Positions 11,345-22,776 of a stretch of 64,000 bases of DNA are shown one piece after another. Within the stretch, counting starts at the first letter, position 1. Each line of letters starts with the position of its first letter. Under the pieces are notes generated by a model that saw nothing but the letters and a program-made list of their open reading frames with translations, made no database searches and was not told where the DNA came from. Source of the DNA: Tricholomella constricta (Eukaryota; Basidiomycota; Agaricomycetes; Agaricales; Lyophyllaceae); assembly GCA_013368375.1 (NCBI GenBank), contig JAACJP010000027.1:124001-188000 (forward strand), in the 5' to 3' direction. The position numbers were made by a program, and so were the translations under genes.

Positions 11345-12668
11345 TCATTTCCAGGACAGCGAAAAGGGCGACAGCATGACTGCTAATTTCCCCCAAAATC
11401 CGAATATCGGAAATGCCCCACCAAGCTTCGCCTCCAACACCGCGTTGTCCGGAATCGCGTTTTTCAAGTTCCTGAACTGGTCCTCGCTTTGGGCCCGAAG
11501 GTCTCGCACATCGCTCACCTCTTTGGAAACTCGCGACGATGCGATCTCGGTTTCCTTCATCCGCTGCTCCAATCTTTCTAGCGCCTCCGCGTATCCAGCG
11601 GCCATGTTCCTCGCATCGGCTTGGATACGCTTTACCTCTTCCTGCAGCTTCGCACGATCGTCCGCCAGCTCCCTCCGCGTCTCTTCATCTCGGAGTCGAC
11701 TTGTCTCGTTCATCTCATCCATCAAAACCTGCATCTCCTTTCGGTGCTGCGCAATCTGTTCCGTGAGGTCACGATTAAGCTCTTTCCCCGCCGACGTCTG
11801 TGATATATCCATCCCTTCATCGAGCTCGTGTTGTATCTGCAGCGCCTGGGGCCTCTGCCCAACGAACGAACGGAGAATCGTGCGAGCAGAATGGAGAGTG
11901 TGATCGTGACGAACAAGCCTCGCCCCTTTATCCAGCACCGATTTGAAGAAGATATCCTTCGACGCGAGTTCCTTCTCCCTAGCCTGTCCAACCTGGAAGT
12001 CCACCTCCCCCCACATGTTCGTGGCAATAACGACATTCTTCAACGATTTATCACCGCAAAGATTTCGGAACATCCTGAAGTTCCGCGATGAGATTCCTCC
12101 CATCCGATTATCAAGGATACGATGCATGTAAATGACGCCGGCGAGCATCTTTCCATGCTTGTACCTGCAGGCAGCGTCACCTTCATGAGAGTGTATGATA
12201 TGATCGATGAGAAGAAAAGCCTACGTGAAGGATAGGTACGCAGCGATCATGGCCAGCACGTCGGTGTCCCTCACTGTGGAGTCGTCAAAGCCGGGCGTAT
12301 CGATCAGGGTGACACGAAAGCCATCAAGGTCGAACGGCTTGGTTGCCTGCACAGAAGTGGTGCAGGATTGAAGACCTCCCCCAACTTGGAGGTTCGCGCC
12401 GCTAACGAGGTTGATGAACTGGAGAATAGTAAGAAGTTGTACGCCCCCCCATGTAGGACAATACACTGCTGACCGACGACTTTCCAGTTCCTGTTGGTCC
12501 CATGACGCTATATAGCCCCTCAGGTAAGGAGGATAAATATTGAAAGCACTGCACTCACGCGATCATCATCTCCTCGGGTTCTTTTCCCTGTTGGAGTTCG
12601 TATGGCTGCGTAAGATGGTGTCGAACAAGGAGGCGCAGTGAACTTACGATGCATTCTAAGCCACTCAT
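11345..12668 (-). CDS. P-loop GTPase (AIG1/septin-like) with coiled-coil tail
   Basis: The ATG at 12668 begins MSGLEC. A four-intron model joins short 5' exons to the long last exon (about 12,148-11,345). Seen: the Walker A/G1 motif IAVMGPTGTGKSSFIN split by two introns, DTPGFDDS as G3, and VVIATNMW at the G4 position. The second half (from about residue 160) is a Glu/Lys/Arg-rich predicted coiled coil, and the last residues are hydrophobic (FPIFGFWGKLAVML), possibly a membrane anchor. Such GTPases are abundant in Agaricomycetes, usually with unknown function. GTP binding is inferred from motifs. The start and the first small intron (about 42 nt) are the least certain parts. Confidence 0.78.
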
Positions 12669-13767
12669 CTTCGACTTGATATTGGCAGCTAGCAGATATT
12701 CGGAGAGCGAAAGAAGATCAATTTGGTCAGTAATCCTCGATGTAATATCGATGAAGGCATCTTTATAGCATTGAATGCAAAGCCATGCATACGACGGCTG
12801 CAAAGCAATGAGGCCCAACGACCATTTCCCAGTCAGTCGCTCGCTCGTCACATCCGGGGTCGGGGTCCAATCAGCTGGTCCGTGGAGCCCTAGACGTTGC
12901 ATTCGCGGCAATGAAACAACACTCGAAATCGCTTCCAGCCCAGCTGATCGAACTGGCACGGCGATGTTCCAACAGCCATGTGGAAGAAGAAGATCACCAA
13001 TTCCGGAAGTAAAGCGCCTCGCGATTGGCGTATGCCAGTGCTTTATGTCTCTCGAGGTCCATGAACAGTTTGATAGTGGATGTGATAGATTTTGGCGATT
13101 ACACCAGTAAAAAATATCTTCGCGGAAAAAATGGGCCAGCAGCGTTCAAGATACGAGATCCTCCGTGCTGACCAGCCATGGGACGACGAAAGTACAGCAC
13201 AGTACCTCATAACTTTCCTTGAGCTCGCTGGCTAGACCAAGCACATCTCCGTCCCACATGGGCAACACGTGCATATATGTACGCGACAGCAGAAGTTTCA
13301 CCCCCAAGGTGGGTGATCTCCGTGACGCGTAAGATTGACCTGGATTGAGGGTTCCTCCAAAATTTAACGTTCACGGCATTTCATATGGCACTCACCTGTC
13401 AGTGACATTCAAGAACAGTCCGGTCAGAGTCGTTGGACTGCGGGATTAGATTGCTAGATATGGCCACTCCGACAGTGGCGGCCTTCACTATTAAAGGCTA
13501 TTGGAGACAATGGTCGGATGGCCCTCAAAAGCGATTTAAACGTCGATGCGTACCTAAATTCAGACAGAAACCAGTGGTGTTGAAAGTGGTCGTGGTACAA
13601 GTTCCAGTCTAAAGTGATAAGTTTATGACCACGTGCCAAACAAAGAAAAAACGCGTCCAACGCGTCGTTGGAGATCTGCTTCCGTTCAGGAACAATTTGA
13701 GGAGCAGGGGGAAAGGTAAATAGATTAATTGCTCATGAAAGCATATTCAAAGAACGCGGCATATGCA
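12669..13767. other. Intergenic between GTPase and HNH gene
   Basis: An open minus-strand frame continues upstream of the GTPase start to about 12,959, but it lacks recognisable domains and is probably 5' leader. The rest shows no exon chain that I can support. Confidence 0.4.
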
Positions 13768-15060
13768 TCAACCATGATAACGTGTGGGGGCAATGTTCCA
13801 TCTGTTCTTCGCATAAATTCTGCAATGCGTATAGGCGTCAGGCTTGTACCCGATCTTGGCCTTTATCCCCAGACGTCGCAACGACTCACGGACTCTGTTA
13901 ACTTCGACTTGGTCCTTGTAGTCGCGGGTGAAAACACATATAAGGTGGCGGGTGGATGAATCAATATCGTCGTACGGTGAGACCTTTGCTGATGATCCCA
14001 AGGTCCCTGCATGGGTTGATCGCGCGATGCGGGACCACAGAGCGTCGACGCTGGAAGTGGGAACGAAGATCAACCACTTCCCACTCAGCACCCTAAATTG
14101 AGAGGCTAGGCGATCGAGTTCTGGGATGGAAGCTCGGTTATCGGTACATAGTTGATCCCAAGCACGACAGAGGGCAGGGATATCAGGCGGATGCTGGTTG
14201 GTCGGATGTATCCTGGAATTCGAAACGCATATCCACGCGACTTCAGATTGCTTGGTAGATGAAGGGGGCCAAGAGTCGAGAAACTTTGGGAGAGTCTCAT
14301 GCACTTCCGGTGAGAAACGGATCCAAGGGAGTGAGCTCTCAAGATGAAGGATTTGCATAGCTTGAAGATCTGCAGGGCTCGGGCCATCCTCGTTCCTGTT
14401 CGCACGACTTCGTAAGCATGAGTGTTCCAGGTTGGGTGCAAATACACCATACCCCTGGGCCATCGTGACAGAAAACAACTCTTTGGCTCGCGGGGTAAAG
14501 AATCCTCTGAAACGCTTCTTCTTCTCCTGCAAATCATCCCAATCTGTCTCAAGAAGAAGATTTGCAAAGTCGACAATCGATATGTCGACAGGGCTCGCCT
14601 GTGGCTCGACCTCTCTGACTCGAGGCATTCTCCCAGATGCTTCGAACATCTCTCGCGTCCTGCGAATGATCTCCACCTGCTCCATATCCGACTTTGCAAG
14701 ATAGAGGTAGCCCTTGCGTCCATGTAATCCGCAGTGTCGTATTGCCTCGCATGGGGGACAGTGGACTCTGAGGTTCAAGGGATCATTGTTTGACGCATCT
14801 CCATCCTGATGATCTATCTTCATGCCTCTGCCCATAGGATGCAGAGACGTATATTGACAGGAAGCACAGGTCCCGTTGTCGCGAATTAAAACCTGGGAGC
14901 GTAGCCTACGCCATTCTGTTGATTGGACAGACAGTGTGCGGTTTCCCCAGGTGCGGGTAACAGCGAGGTGAAGATCCCATTGCGAGGCTGGAATTATAGG
15001 GGTGGATATGGGTTGGCTGGGGGTAGCGTTGGAAGGAGAATCCGCTGATTCAATATTCAT
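13768..15060 (-). CDS. HNH nuclease domain fused to a BLES03/DUF1917 (UPF0696) domain
   Basis: A single-exon gene of 430 residues. I start at the ATG at 15060 because the frame upstream has only a non-ATG start. Residues about 45-125 form an HNH/treble-clef module: WRRLRSQVLIRDNGTCASC, then KIDHQDGD, then NDPLNLRVHCPPCEAIRHCG, with two CxxC pairs that can hold zinc and the His-Asn pattern of HNH nucleases. The last about 150 residues resemble the BLES03/DUF1917 fold family: SGKWLIFVPT, AKVSPYDD, HLICVFTRDY and YKPDAYTHCRIYAKNRW. That family has an eIF4E-like fold from structural work, but its role is unclear. The joining of the two modules in one protein is the unusual feature. Nuclease activity is inference. 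Confidence 0.75.
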   Translation of the reverse strand: MNIESADSPSNATPSQPISTPIIPASQWDLHLAVTRTWGNRTLSVQSTEWRRLRSQVLIRDNGTCASCQYTSLHPMGRGMKIDHQDGDASNNDPLNLRVHCPPCEAIRHCGLHGRKGYLYLAKSDMEQVEIIRRTREMFEASGRMPRVREVEPQASPVDISIVDFANLLLETDWDDLQEKKKRFRGFFTPRAKELFSVTMAQGYGVFAPNLEHSCLRSRANRNEDGPSPADLQAMQILHLESSLPWIRFSPEVHETLPKFLDSWPPSSTKQSEVAWICVSNSRIHPTNQHPPDIPALCRAWDQLCTDNRASIPELDRLASQFRVLSGKWLIFVPTSSVDALWSRIARSTHAGTLGSSAKVSPYDDIDSSTRHLICVFTRDYKDQVEVNRVRESLRRLGIKAKIGYKPDAYTHCRIYAKNRWNIAPTRYHG

Positions 15061-15687
15061 ACTTAATGTTTCCTGCTGAGACCTTGACGGGGCTGTGATT
15101 CGATCGATAAGCAATAAGCGCTGGGGAGGATGCGCTCAGAAGATGAAGCTGACATAAGATGAAGTGCAACGCATAACATGATGGAATCTGTATGCATCTT
15201 CGTCATGCGTTGTAACTGACACCTCGGAAATTGTATCACGGGCCCTTTTTTATACGCATCGAAAGCCGGACATCCTAAATGCAACAGCCATGGCGAAGAA
15301 AATCATATAAGCTGTTGTAAGAGCCTTGAAGGCCATCACAAAGTGTCGATATGTCGATGTATGCGCACCATGTGCATCCAGCGATCGAGAAAATTGGGCC
15401 ATAGCCGAGCTTCAGATTTCCGCAATACTAAAAACTTGGAGGAATGGAATGTATACTGATGTCTCCAAGGTTATGGATAGTAAGATAGATCTCGAGCATG
15501 GTCAGCACATCTAGACGGATGTCCAGGCCGACTGAACATCCATGAGAAGAGTGCAAGCGGTGGTGGGTGGTTGTGGTCCTAAAGAAACCCGACGCGGATC
15601 ATGTGACCACTCGGTACTCCGCGAAGGGCAATGAGCTCACTTGGACCAAGAGTCTACACGCGCTGGTGTTGTGGGTTGAAGAGATTA
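15061..15687. other. Intergenic, no gene recognised
   Basis: No gene or clear repeat found between the HNH gene's 5' end and the tandem duplication that starts near 15,688. Confidence 0.4.
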
Positions 15688-16790
15688 TCATGGCATCATC
15701 TACCCATAATCGAATGACAGCTGTTGCGACCGAAGACCTTCAAAGTTGGAAGTCTTATATCCACGCGACAATTGTCGTCCAAGAAACATGCATTTGTTTG
15801 TCGATATCACTTTTAAATCCCTACAACTCGGATTTAAGCACGCCCGTCAGTCGAGTAACCCAGCCACGACGGTTCCACACGCCACCGACGGCCGGAGCTA
15901 ATACGATATGTCAATCCTGAAACATACTGGCATTCAAAGGATGCCAGCTTCCAAACGCCCAGTGCCCGTACACGACTTGTGAAGAGATCTAGAACGCCTA
16001 AGCCTGATGGATTTAGGGACGGAAGGACGTTCGTTATGCTTGGCAAAAGGTCGATATTGCGCGATGAACCCTGTCAAAAGGTTCAGCAGATGAAGAAGAC
16101 ATACATGTAGTACAACAGGCGCACCTCAGGCCTGCTTTTCTTCCCATCCTCAGAACTAACACAAGAAGAAAGTCGCTCTGTCCTGTGATCGGGCACGTCA
16201 TGGGCATCGTCTACCGATAGTCGTGACAGCTCGCTTGCGACCAAGATCTTCAAAGTTGAACGTCCTATATCCATGGGTGGAAACTTATATTGCGAAAGAC
16301 TTGCCTTTTCACAGCTGGCCAATGCTGGTGATTCGTGGGCCGGACAGCACCACAACGTGTGAGATATCAGTGGCCGTCCAAAAAACATGCATTCTTTTGT
16401 TCGAAACCCTACAAGGTCGGCTTTAAGCAGCAGGCCCGTCAGTGGAGTGATACAGCCACGACGGTTCTCTACGCCACCGACGGTCGGAGCTGATACGATA
16501 CGTCAATCCTGAAACATACTGGCATTCACAATATGCCAGCCTCCAAACGCCCAGCGCCCATATACGACTTGTGAAGAGAACGCCTGAAGCCTGATAGATT
16601 TAAGGTCGGAAGGACGTTCGTTGTGCTGGCAAAAGGTCGATATTGCGCAATGAACCCTGCTAAAAGGATCAGCAAATGAAAAGGACGTACATATTGTACA
16701 ACAGGCGCACCTTAGGTCTGCGTTCCCCCCACCTTCAAAACTAACACTAGAAGAAACTCGTTCCTATTTCTGTCCTGCGATTTGGCACGT
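15688..16790 (+). repeat. Diverged tandem duplication, two units of about 0.5-0.6 kb
   Basis: Unit 1 (about 15,688-16,194) and unit 2 (about 16,195-16,790) share long matching blocks in the same order. Examples: CCAGCCACGACGGTTC versus ACAGCCACGACGGTTC, TCAATCCTGAAACATACTGG in both, GGAAGGACGTTCGTT in both, and GTACAACAGGCGCACCT in both. Unit 2 has about 85 extra bases in its left part, so the offset grows from about 510 to about 593. No coding sequence is recognised in either unit. The duplication is old enough to show many substitutions and small indels. Confidence 0.8.
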
Positions 16791-16839
16791 CAGGGTACAA
16801 ACCTTGTCAGATGAAAAAAATGGCCTCATACCCAAGTAC

Positions 16840-17295
16840 TCAGTCTTTCTCCTTTCTCCTCCGCTTAGTACTCTTCCGGCGCTTCTCCGTCTTCACCTCG
16901 ATCACCACCTTTGGCTCCTGCAGGCCCACCATCATATCCACCAAAAACCTCGCGACGAGGCGGCCCGTGAGCCCAAGTATCGCCCCAACAATGCACACGA
17001 CTCCGCAAAAGACGTAAAGTGGATAAAAAGCATCGAGAAGGTAGAGGGCGATATGACGGGGCCAGCGAACAAACACATCCGTCATGATGTCGAAGAGTAC
17101 GATGACTGGTGCAAAGAGGTACAGAATGATAGGAAGCGGCGAGAAAAAGCTGATGGACCTGGAGACGAGTGAGAAGGCAAAGCTGGCAAAACGAGTGAGG
17201 GCTGAAAAGAATGAGAAGGCTGCTGAAACTCCTGAGACGACATAGGGCAGTGCTCGTTCCAGCGGTGGCGCAGGCGCCGCTTCTGGAGATGACAT
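16840..17295 (-). CDS. Small multi-pass membrane protein, unrecognised
   Basis: Intronless 151-residue frame starting at the ATG at 17295. Hydrophobic segments lie at about residues 16-45, 50-72, 80-97 and 95-117, suggesting three or four membrane helices, followed by a basic cytosolic-type tail ending KRRKSTKRRRKEKD. I do not recognise a family. The consistent hydropathy, the lack of in-frame stops and the placement between two other genes support a real gene. Confidence 0.6.
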   Translation of the reverse strand: MSSPEAAPAPPLERALPYVVSGVSAAFSFFSALTRFASFAFSLVSRSISFFSPLPIILYLFAPVIVLFDIMTDVFVRWPRHIALYLLDAFYPLYVFCGVVCIVGAILGLTGRLVARFLVDMMVGLQEPKVVIEVKTEKRRKSTKRRRKEKD

Positions 17296-17464
17296 TGGAA
17301 GACACCTGGTGAAACGGGGTTGTGGATGAGCGTCGAGCGAGTTGGCATGTCAAATCCCCGTCACGTGATCACGGCGCGTCCTGGACGATTCAATGACTAT
17401 GCCAGCGGCAACGTTACATGCAAAATTTCGACAGATCCAAAAAATACAACAACATTCAGAGACC

Positions 17465-19052
17465 TCACAGCTCCAGAACCAACACCCTTCCAAAGCTCGA
17501 ACAAAGCGCGATGCGCCCCATCTCCTCATCATAATCCAGCGCCGTCCAATTATTCAAGCTGTTCGTGAATATCGCACTGCTCTGTGTGACAGCCTCTCCA
17601 TCATCACCCTGACCAGCCTGCACAAGGGGCCCAGGGAACGCCGCAATCACGAGGCTCTCATGCCCACTTACCGGGTGAATCGCCTGCAGCGGGTACTCCT
17701 CGCCCCCAGCCCAGGCCAGGCCAACAACGGCGCGGTCCTGGGGCTGGATCCAAGCGGCGGTGCCACACGGTCCAAGGATGACGTTGCGGCAGCGCAGGGA
17801 GCCGCGCACGGCGGGGACTTTGGACACGAGGGTTGGCGGGAAGACGTACCCGGCCGCTGTTGCGTCGGTGACGCTGGGTCGGAGGGTGTACAGGTCAAGC
17901 GAGTGCAGCCCTGAAGACCAGGGGTCGTCGCTTTCGCCGCGGAGGAGGATCGAGAGCGCGGGGGGTGTCCCGAGGCGCGTGGGCGCCACGCAGATGCCGT
18001 CGATCCATCCAAAGGAATGTCGAGCGATCGGGGTGTAGGTACGTGGAACATCACACAGTTCTGGTTCGGGAAAGAGGTGGATAGAGCAGGCTCGCACGAC
18101 GAGGACACCCTGGTGCGCAAACACGACTTGGATGCTCCGATTGGGCTGTGTACCGTCAGTCGAGCGCCGCAGGTGGAGGAAAAGGAAGACGGCCAACCTG
18201 CCAAATGTCGGTCTCGTCGTCCGATTGGTCAAGAATCGCGCAAGCTTTGGTCCTCCAGTTCCACACCACGGTTTGCGAGACATCGTCGCTGATGGCAAGG
18301 CGGTCACCGTGCAGCTTGGTCGGTTTCATGCTGGACGGGATGCTAAATATCGTCTGAAGGGAACAAGACCCGTTCGCATCGATCTGCAGGGAGATAACTT
18401 GCACAGTATGTTCGCTGCTCGAAAATCTCAGAAGAAACGTGTCAAAGGTGTCGCTTATATGACGGACCCGTCATTCTGCAGCACAGATATTGCAAGGGTC
18501 GCCTCCGACACAGGGTCCGTATTAAAAGCAAGACCGTTGAAAGTGGCGCCCCTTGGTGACCATTCACATGCCTTTCGCGCCTCAGAAGATGAAACGTCCC
18601 AGATGCTGAACATGTCCCAGATCCCTTTCGACACGGTCAGAATCCAGTCGCCAGAATGCCCTGGGATGAAGCGAACATCGGAGACGGATGTGCTCGAGGT
18701 GGCGTCGATGAAGAGCGTCCGCCGTGGCATGGAGAGCCCAGAAAGCCATCGAGACGCCAGGTGATAAGCATGGCAGGTGCGTTGTTCAAGTTCAGACAAG
18801 GACATGGAGTCCAGTGGTTTGGTTGTAAACGGAAAGCCCTTCTCTAGAATATATCTAGCACATGCATTCGTCCATACTATCCGTAGCTTGGATACTGCAC
18901 ACATTTGTCTGCAGGTCTAAGGGCCTATGATCAATATATCTCATCGGAAATCTGGCCTTCCTCACCTTTCGCATTTTGATGATTTCTGGCGGCCTCAGGA
19001 AATAGAACATGTAAATCTGGACATCTTCGCCCAGAGATTCAAGGTGAACCAT
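17465..19052 (-). CDS. F-box protein with predicted beta-propeller region
   Basis: F-box proteins recruit substrates to SCF ubiquitin ligases through SKP1. Four exons: the first (from 19052) encodes MVHLESLGEDVQIYMFYFL and RPPEIIKMRK, then after a 49-nt intron TCRQMCAVSKLRIVW, together a standard F-box. Another intron of 41 nt (donor GTCCGT, near 18,478) and one near 18,195-18,150 restore frame. The remaining about 400 residues have WD-like strands (GDWILTVSKGIWDMFSIWD, ISDDVSQTVVWNW) and end FGRVLVLEL, consistent with a divergent propeller. Substrate unknown. This F-box plus propeller layout is common in Agaricomycetes. Confidence 0.78.
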
Positions 19053-19826
19053 GGGTTCGACAGAGTATTTGAAGTTGGCTGGTTGGCTGACAGAATCTGG
19101 AGGAAATTTATGAGGTCACATACAGGCAACGCGCGCTGATACCCGCACGGCTTCGGCTGATGCCGAATTCCTCACAGCGTGACAGACGAGGAGCAGCGGC
19201 AGCAGAGGAAGGGAAGGCAAACGAGCGTGGTCTACGCTTTTTCATTATCCGTAAAATATTCCTAGGTATTTCAGATACGGACCATATTTTGTATACAGTA
19301 CTTGACTGGATTTTTGTACACAACGAATATGATTTTCAAACGACTCACGATGAAGCTCAAGCTCGTCTTTGCCGTGTCTGTCTTGGGAATGAAAATAATT
19401 TATGTCTTTGGATCGTACGGTTCAGGCGTAAGACCGATGCGCCAGAAACGCAGGATAAAGAAAGAAATTACCGGTGTCCAAACGAATATTGGTACTGAAC
19501 ATAAAACTGCTTTCAAAGATACCCATTTTCTCTGCATTGATTCGATGTCAGTACTGAACGCAGAGTAAGTAATTGGGGTACCAGAAGAGTACAAGGGAGC
19601 CTTAGCGTAGGGAGCGTCCATCAAAGCCTGTGGACGGGGAGCCAAGCCGAAGCCTTTCCGTGCGGACATCACCGAACCACGCGAGCTCAGAGCAGATTCT
19701 ACGGAATTGGTCGAAATTCACATTCATTTAGAAGAACATTCCCACGCATACAACTTTTCCGGGAACAACCGTTTTCTGAACTCTCCACTGTGAATCGCAC
19801 ATCGACTGTACCGAACCTCCCAAAAA
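19053..19826. other. Intergenic, divergent promoter region
   Basis: Lies between the divergently transcribed F-box gene (minus) and QCR6 (plus). No exon recognised. It should contain both promoters. Confidence 0.45.
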
Positions 19827-20432
19827 ATGAGTTCCAGCATCTCTTCCTTCTTTTCTTCCTTCCTTCCTGTTGTACACGCCGACTCGGAGGATAAGCCCGA
19901 GAAGGAGGCCGAGGCCAAGCAAGAAGAGGAGGAAGAGGAGGAGCCGGAGGATGTAAGTTCGGACTTGGGGTTGCACGGTACTTGGCTCATTGCAGAAAAA
20001 GGTTTATCCAGCTATCCAGGAAGAGGCCAAGCAATCCGCAAAGTGTGCGCAGCTCACAAAACACTTTGAACATTGTCAGGAGAAGGTGCAGAGCGGACAG
20101 GGCTTTAAGGGAGAGGATTGCGTTGAGGAACTGTGCGTCGTCTATCCTTCCTCTACTTCCATGTTATCAACTAACTTCGTATACGACAGATGTATGTCTC
20201 TATCCTTGCTGAGAACTTACCTTTCATTGACTCCACTCTGCCTCGTTCTGAATTTCAGTCCAGTGCGTCTCCAACGTCCTTAAATCCTGTATACGTCTGT
20301 TAACCGCCTCCCATCCATTTCAGCATGATGCACTGTGTCGAAGTACGTGGTTTCACCTTTACACGTATAAACAAGTGTTGATCGTCATCACAGGAAATCG
20401 CGGCACCAAAACTGTTCTCCAAGCTTCGTTGA
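19827..20432 (+). CDS. QCR6: Ubiquinol-cytochrome c reductase hinge protein (complex III subunit 6)
   Basis: The acidic hinge protein of mitochondrial complex III helps cytochrome c1 interact with cytochrome c. Exons: 19827-19952, 19996-20132, 20190-20191, 20259-20262, 20324-20342 and 20394-20432. They total 327 nt (108 residues). Seen: a Ser/Phe-rich N-terminus, a long Glu run, then the family core AKCAQLTKHFEHCQEKV, GFKGEDCVEELFHMMHCVE and terminal APKLFSKLR, with the paired cysteines of the CHCH-like hairpin. The residues Leu-Phe-His are encoded across a 2-base exon and a 4-base exon. Each surrounding intron has a good GT donor and AG acceptor, and skipping the 2-base exon breaks the conserved C-terminus. 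Confidence 0.9.
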
Positions 20433-21103
20433 GATGCGAATCAACCTCCCCCGCCTTCTGGTTCGTACCAACACGACTTCTTATCACATTCTTTATGAAT
20501 TTCAGTTTTCCTCCAGGTTGTGTAGATACAGGACACCTAGAGCGTACCCTCGTCCCTCCGTCCAGACATATAGAAACAAGTCGTGTTTAATAACAGTCGG
20601 AAACGATACTCCTCAACTTTTTTTCTGGATCCAAAGCTGCTGCTGAATGAATGTCAGGCTGACACACATCCGCCGTCCGCGTCATGATTGATCGATGATC
20701 TGCCGTGCTGTGGCGGCACCCCCCCTCAATTTTGGAAAACGTCTTTCCCTTTAGCCGTGGTCCTTTGCTTCCGCGGACTCTCTGGGCCGTTCACACTCCT
20801 TACCGCCGATCCATTGTCCCACACCTGTTTCGTGTGAGAGAGCACTCGTGGAAGTTGGAGTGATATACCATGATATTCTTCAGTCTACGCCCGAGACATA
20901 TTCGTCAGGCCTCTCCCGGGATTGGAAGTCAAGATAGGTCACCCTCAAAATCAGCCTTGCCATGAACCGCTTGGAGTTGAACAACATTTTACACTTCGTA
21001 TTATTTGTTGAGCTGTTACAAGCGACCCTCACAAAACATCGACCTTGACCCCCAACCAATAAACCACGAATAAAGATATTTGACCTGACCGGTGCAACGC
21101 TGT
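20433..21103. other. Intergenic between convergent QCR6 and MsrA genes
   Basis: The two genes face each other, so this holds both 3' ends. No further exon or repeat recognised. Confidence 0.45.
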
Positions 21104-21874
21104 CTACCAGTGCAAGCGGTGGGTGGGGCACTGGTACCCGCTCGGGTTCTTGAACAAATAGAGCTGATGGTAGTCCTCCGCGTCCCACCACACGCTCGCA
21201 GGCAGGATCTCAGTGACGATTTTCTTTCCCTTCGGGGTAAAGTGTTTTGCCTGGACCTCCTCCGTGACCTGCTTCGCAATGGCCTCCTGCTCGGAAGAGT
21301 GCGTGAAGATCGAGGAGCGATACTCTAAGCATTGCGTCAGAAAGCACGTTTATGACCCTTCAACGGCCAAGTTTTACTCACGAGTGCCGACATCACCGCC
21401 TTGCCTGTTCTCAGTGGTGGGGTCATGTGTGCGGTAAAAGAATTCTGTGCGAAAGGTCCTGTGACCGTCTGTTCCGGGATATCTGCTGCGATATCAACGT
21501 ACCTACGAGCTCTTTGTAAGTTACGACGCTGGGGTCGAACTCGATCTTGACCGCCTCTGCATGATCAGTCGCCCCGGTGCACACTGACCTGTAGTCCGGG
21601 TTCTTGACCAGCGCGTTTCCGCCTGTGTATCCGACCGCGGTCTTGAGGATGCCCTTGTTCTGTGCTGGTGGGTAATGCTTCAGGAAGATATGCTCTGTTC
21701 CCCAGAAACAGCCTGAAGCGAAGGTGGCGATCTGGGTGTTGGCAGCTGTTATAGATGCTGTCAACAGAATTTCATGCTATAAATCGAGGAGGGCATACCG
21801 GTAGACATCGAGCGGTAGTTGGAGGGTTCAAACTTGGTGGCAAAAGATAAGAGTGATCTGAATCGGTTTGGCAT
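21104..21874 (-). CDS. msrA: Peptide methionine-S-sulfoxide reductase
   Basis: Repairs oxidised methionine in proteins using thioredoxin. Exon 1 starts at the ATG at 21874 and encodes a short Ser/Arg-containing N-terminal extension (MPNRFRSLLSFATKF) that could be a mitochondrial presequence. An internal Met (MSTAANT) could give a cytosolic form. The catalytic motif ASGCFWGTEH, then VGYTGG, DHAEAVKIEFDP, FFYRTHDPT and the C-terminal GYQCPTHRLHW with a second Cys are all visible. Three introns: within the N-terminus, after YKELV, and after GGDVGT. The protein is of typical MsrA size. Confidence 0.92.
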
Positions 21875-22776
21875 CGAAGTTAAACGTTAAGCTCCGGTTG
21901 AGTAGTACGCTGACTGGACAACTGTCAGATGGAAGGAGATGTGCCAATGCGCCGCGTCAAAATAAATCGCGTCATGATCACATGACTGAGTTTGCAGTGT
22001 GTAAGCTCAGCTGCGGGTTGTTGACCCCATCATCCTTTCAGCGAGTCACGGACTACATTGGACTGCAGGCTGTACTTAGTTGTGAGTAGAATTTTACATA
22101 GCAAGCTTTTAGCATAAAATGAGGTCCTCTGAGCATGATTATGGCGTGAGACCTCATGAGACCCCTATCAGATAAGATAAGATTTAGCTCGGCAGCGTCG
22201 TGTCCGGACGTTTCAAGTCAGTGGCGCCCACAGAATACTACAGCAAATGCCTCCATTTTCAAGGCTCTTTCTATTAGCTTTTGATTGCCATGAAATTCCC
22301 CTTTCCTTGAAGGGATTGGAGCGTAGCTAGCGAGTATAAGGTCGTGACTGGAGCATACTTACAATGTACGTTGTTATTTGTCAATGTCTTGATTCATACT
22401 GACGGCGATTTGAGTTAGTGCGAAACCTCGTTGCAAGCGAGCATCTTTTCTATAACACCGTTTCACGTGAAGTTACAGAATCTTGCCCTCACAAGGCAAA
22501 TGTAAATGCTGCTTGGACTCTCGACGCTTTGTATCTCGTATCAAATGGCCGATGCCTTTCTCCGTACAGTCCAACAAGCGCCCAAATCCCAATATGAACT
22601 CTGTGGATCCACAGAAGCATGTCGAATGAAACATGTCAACTTCATGTGAAGGTCGCCGCAGTTCATGATTGGACTTTGGGCGCTTGTCGGACCTTCCCTG
22701 GTCCACGAGGCTCCATATATGAGCTCGTTTCTCCTCTCAGCTTCTCCCATTTCCCCTTCACCGCTGCGTGAACGAC
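21875..22776. other. Intergenic, divergent promoter region
   Basis: Between the divergent MsrA (minus) and helicase (plus) genes. I see no supported exon, RNA gene or repeat. Confidence 0.45.

Noticed and set aside
11061..11903. 280-residue plus-strand frame crossing the MITE and GTPase gene
   Set aside because: Antisense to the coiled-coil exon of the GTPase and spans the MITE end; no motif of its own.
12669..12959. Upstream extension of the P-loop GTPase frame
   Set aside because: Open but without domain or motif; the first Met just before a plausible small intron gives a better fit to the family start.
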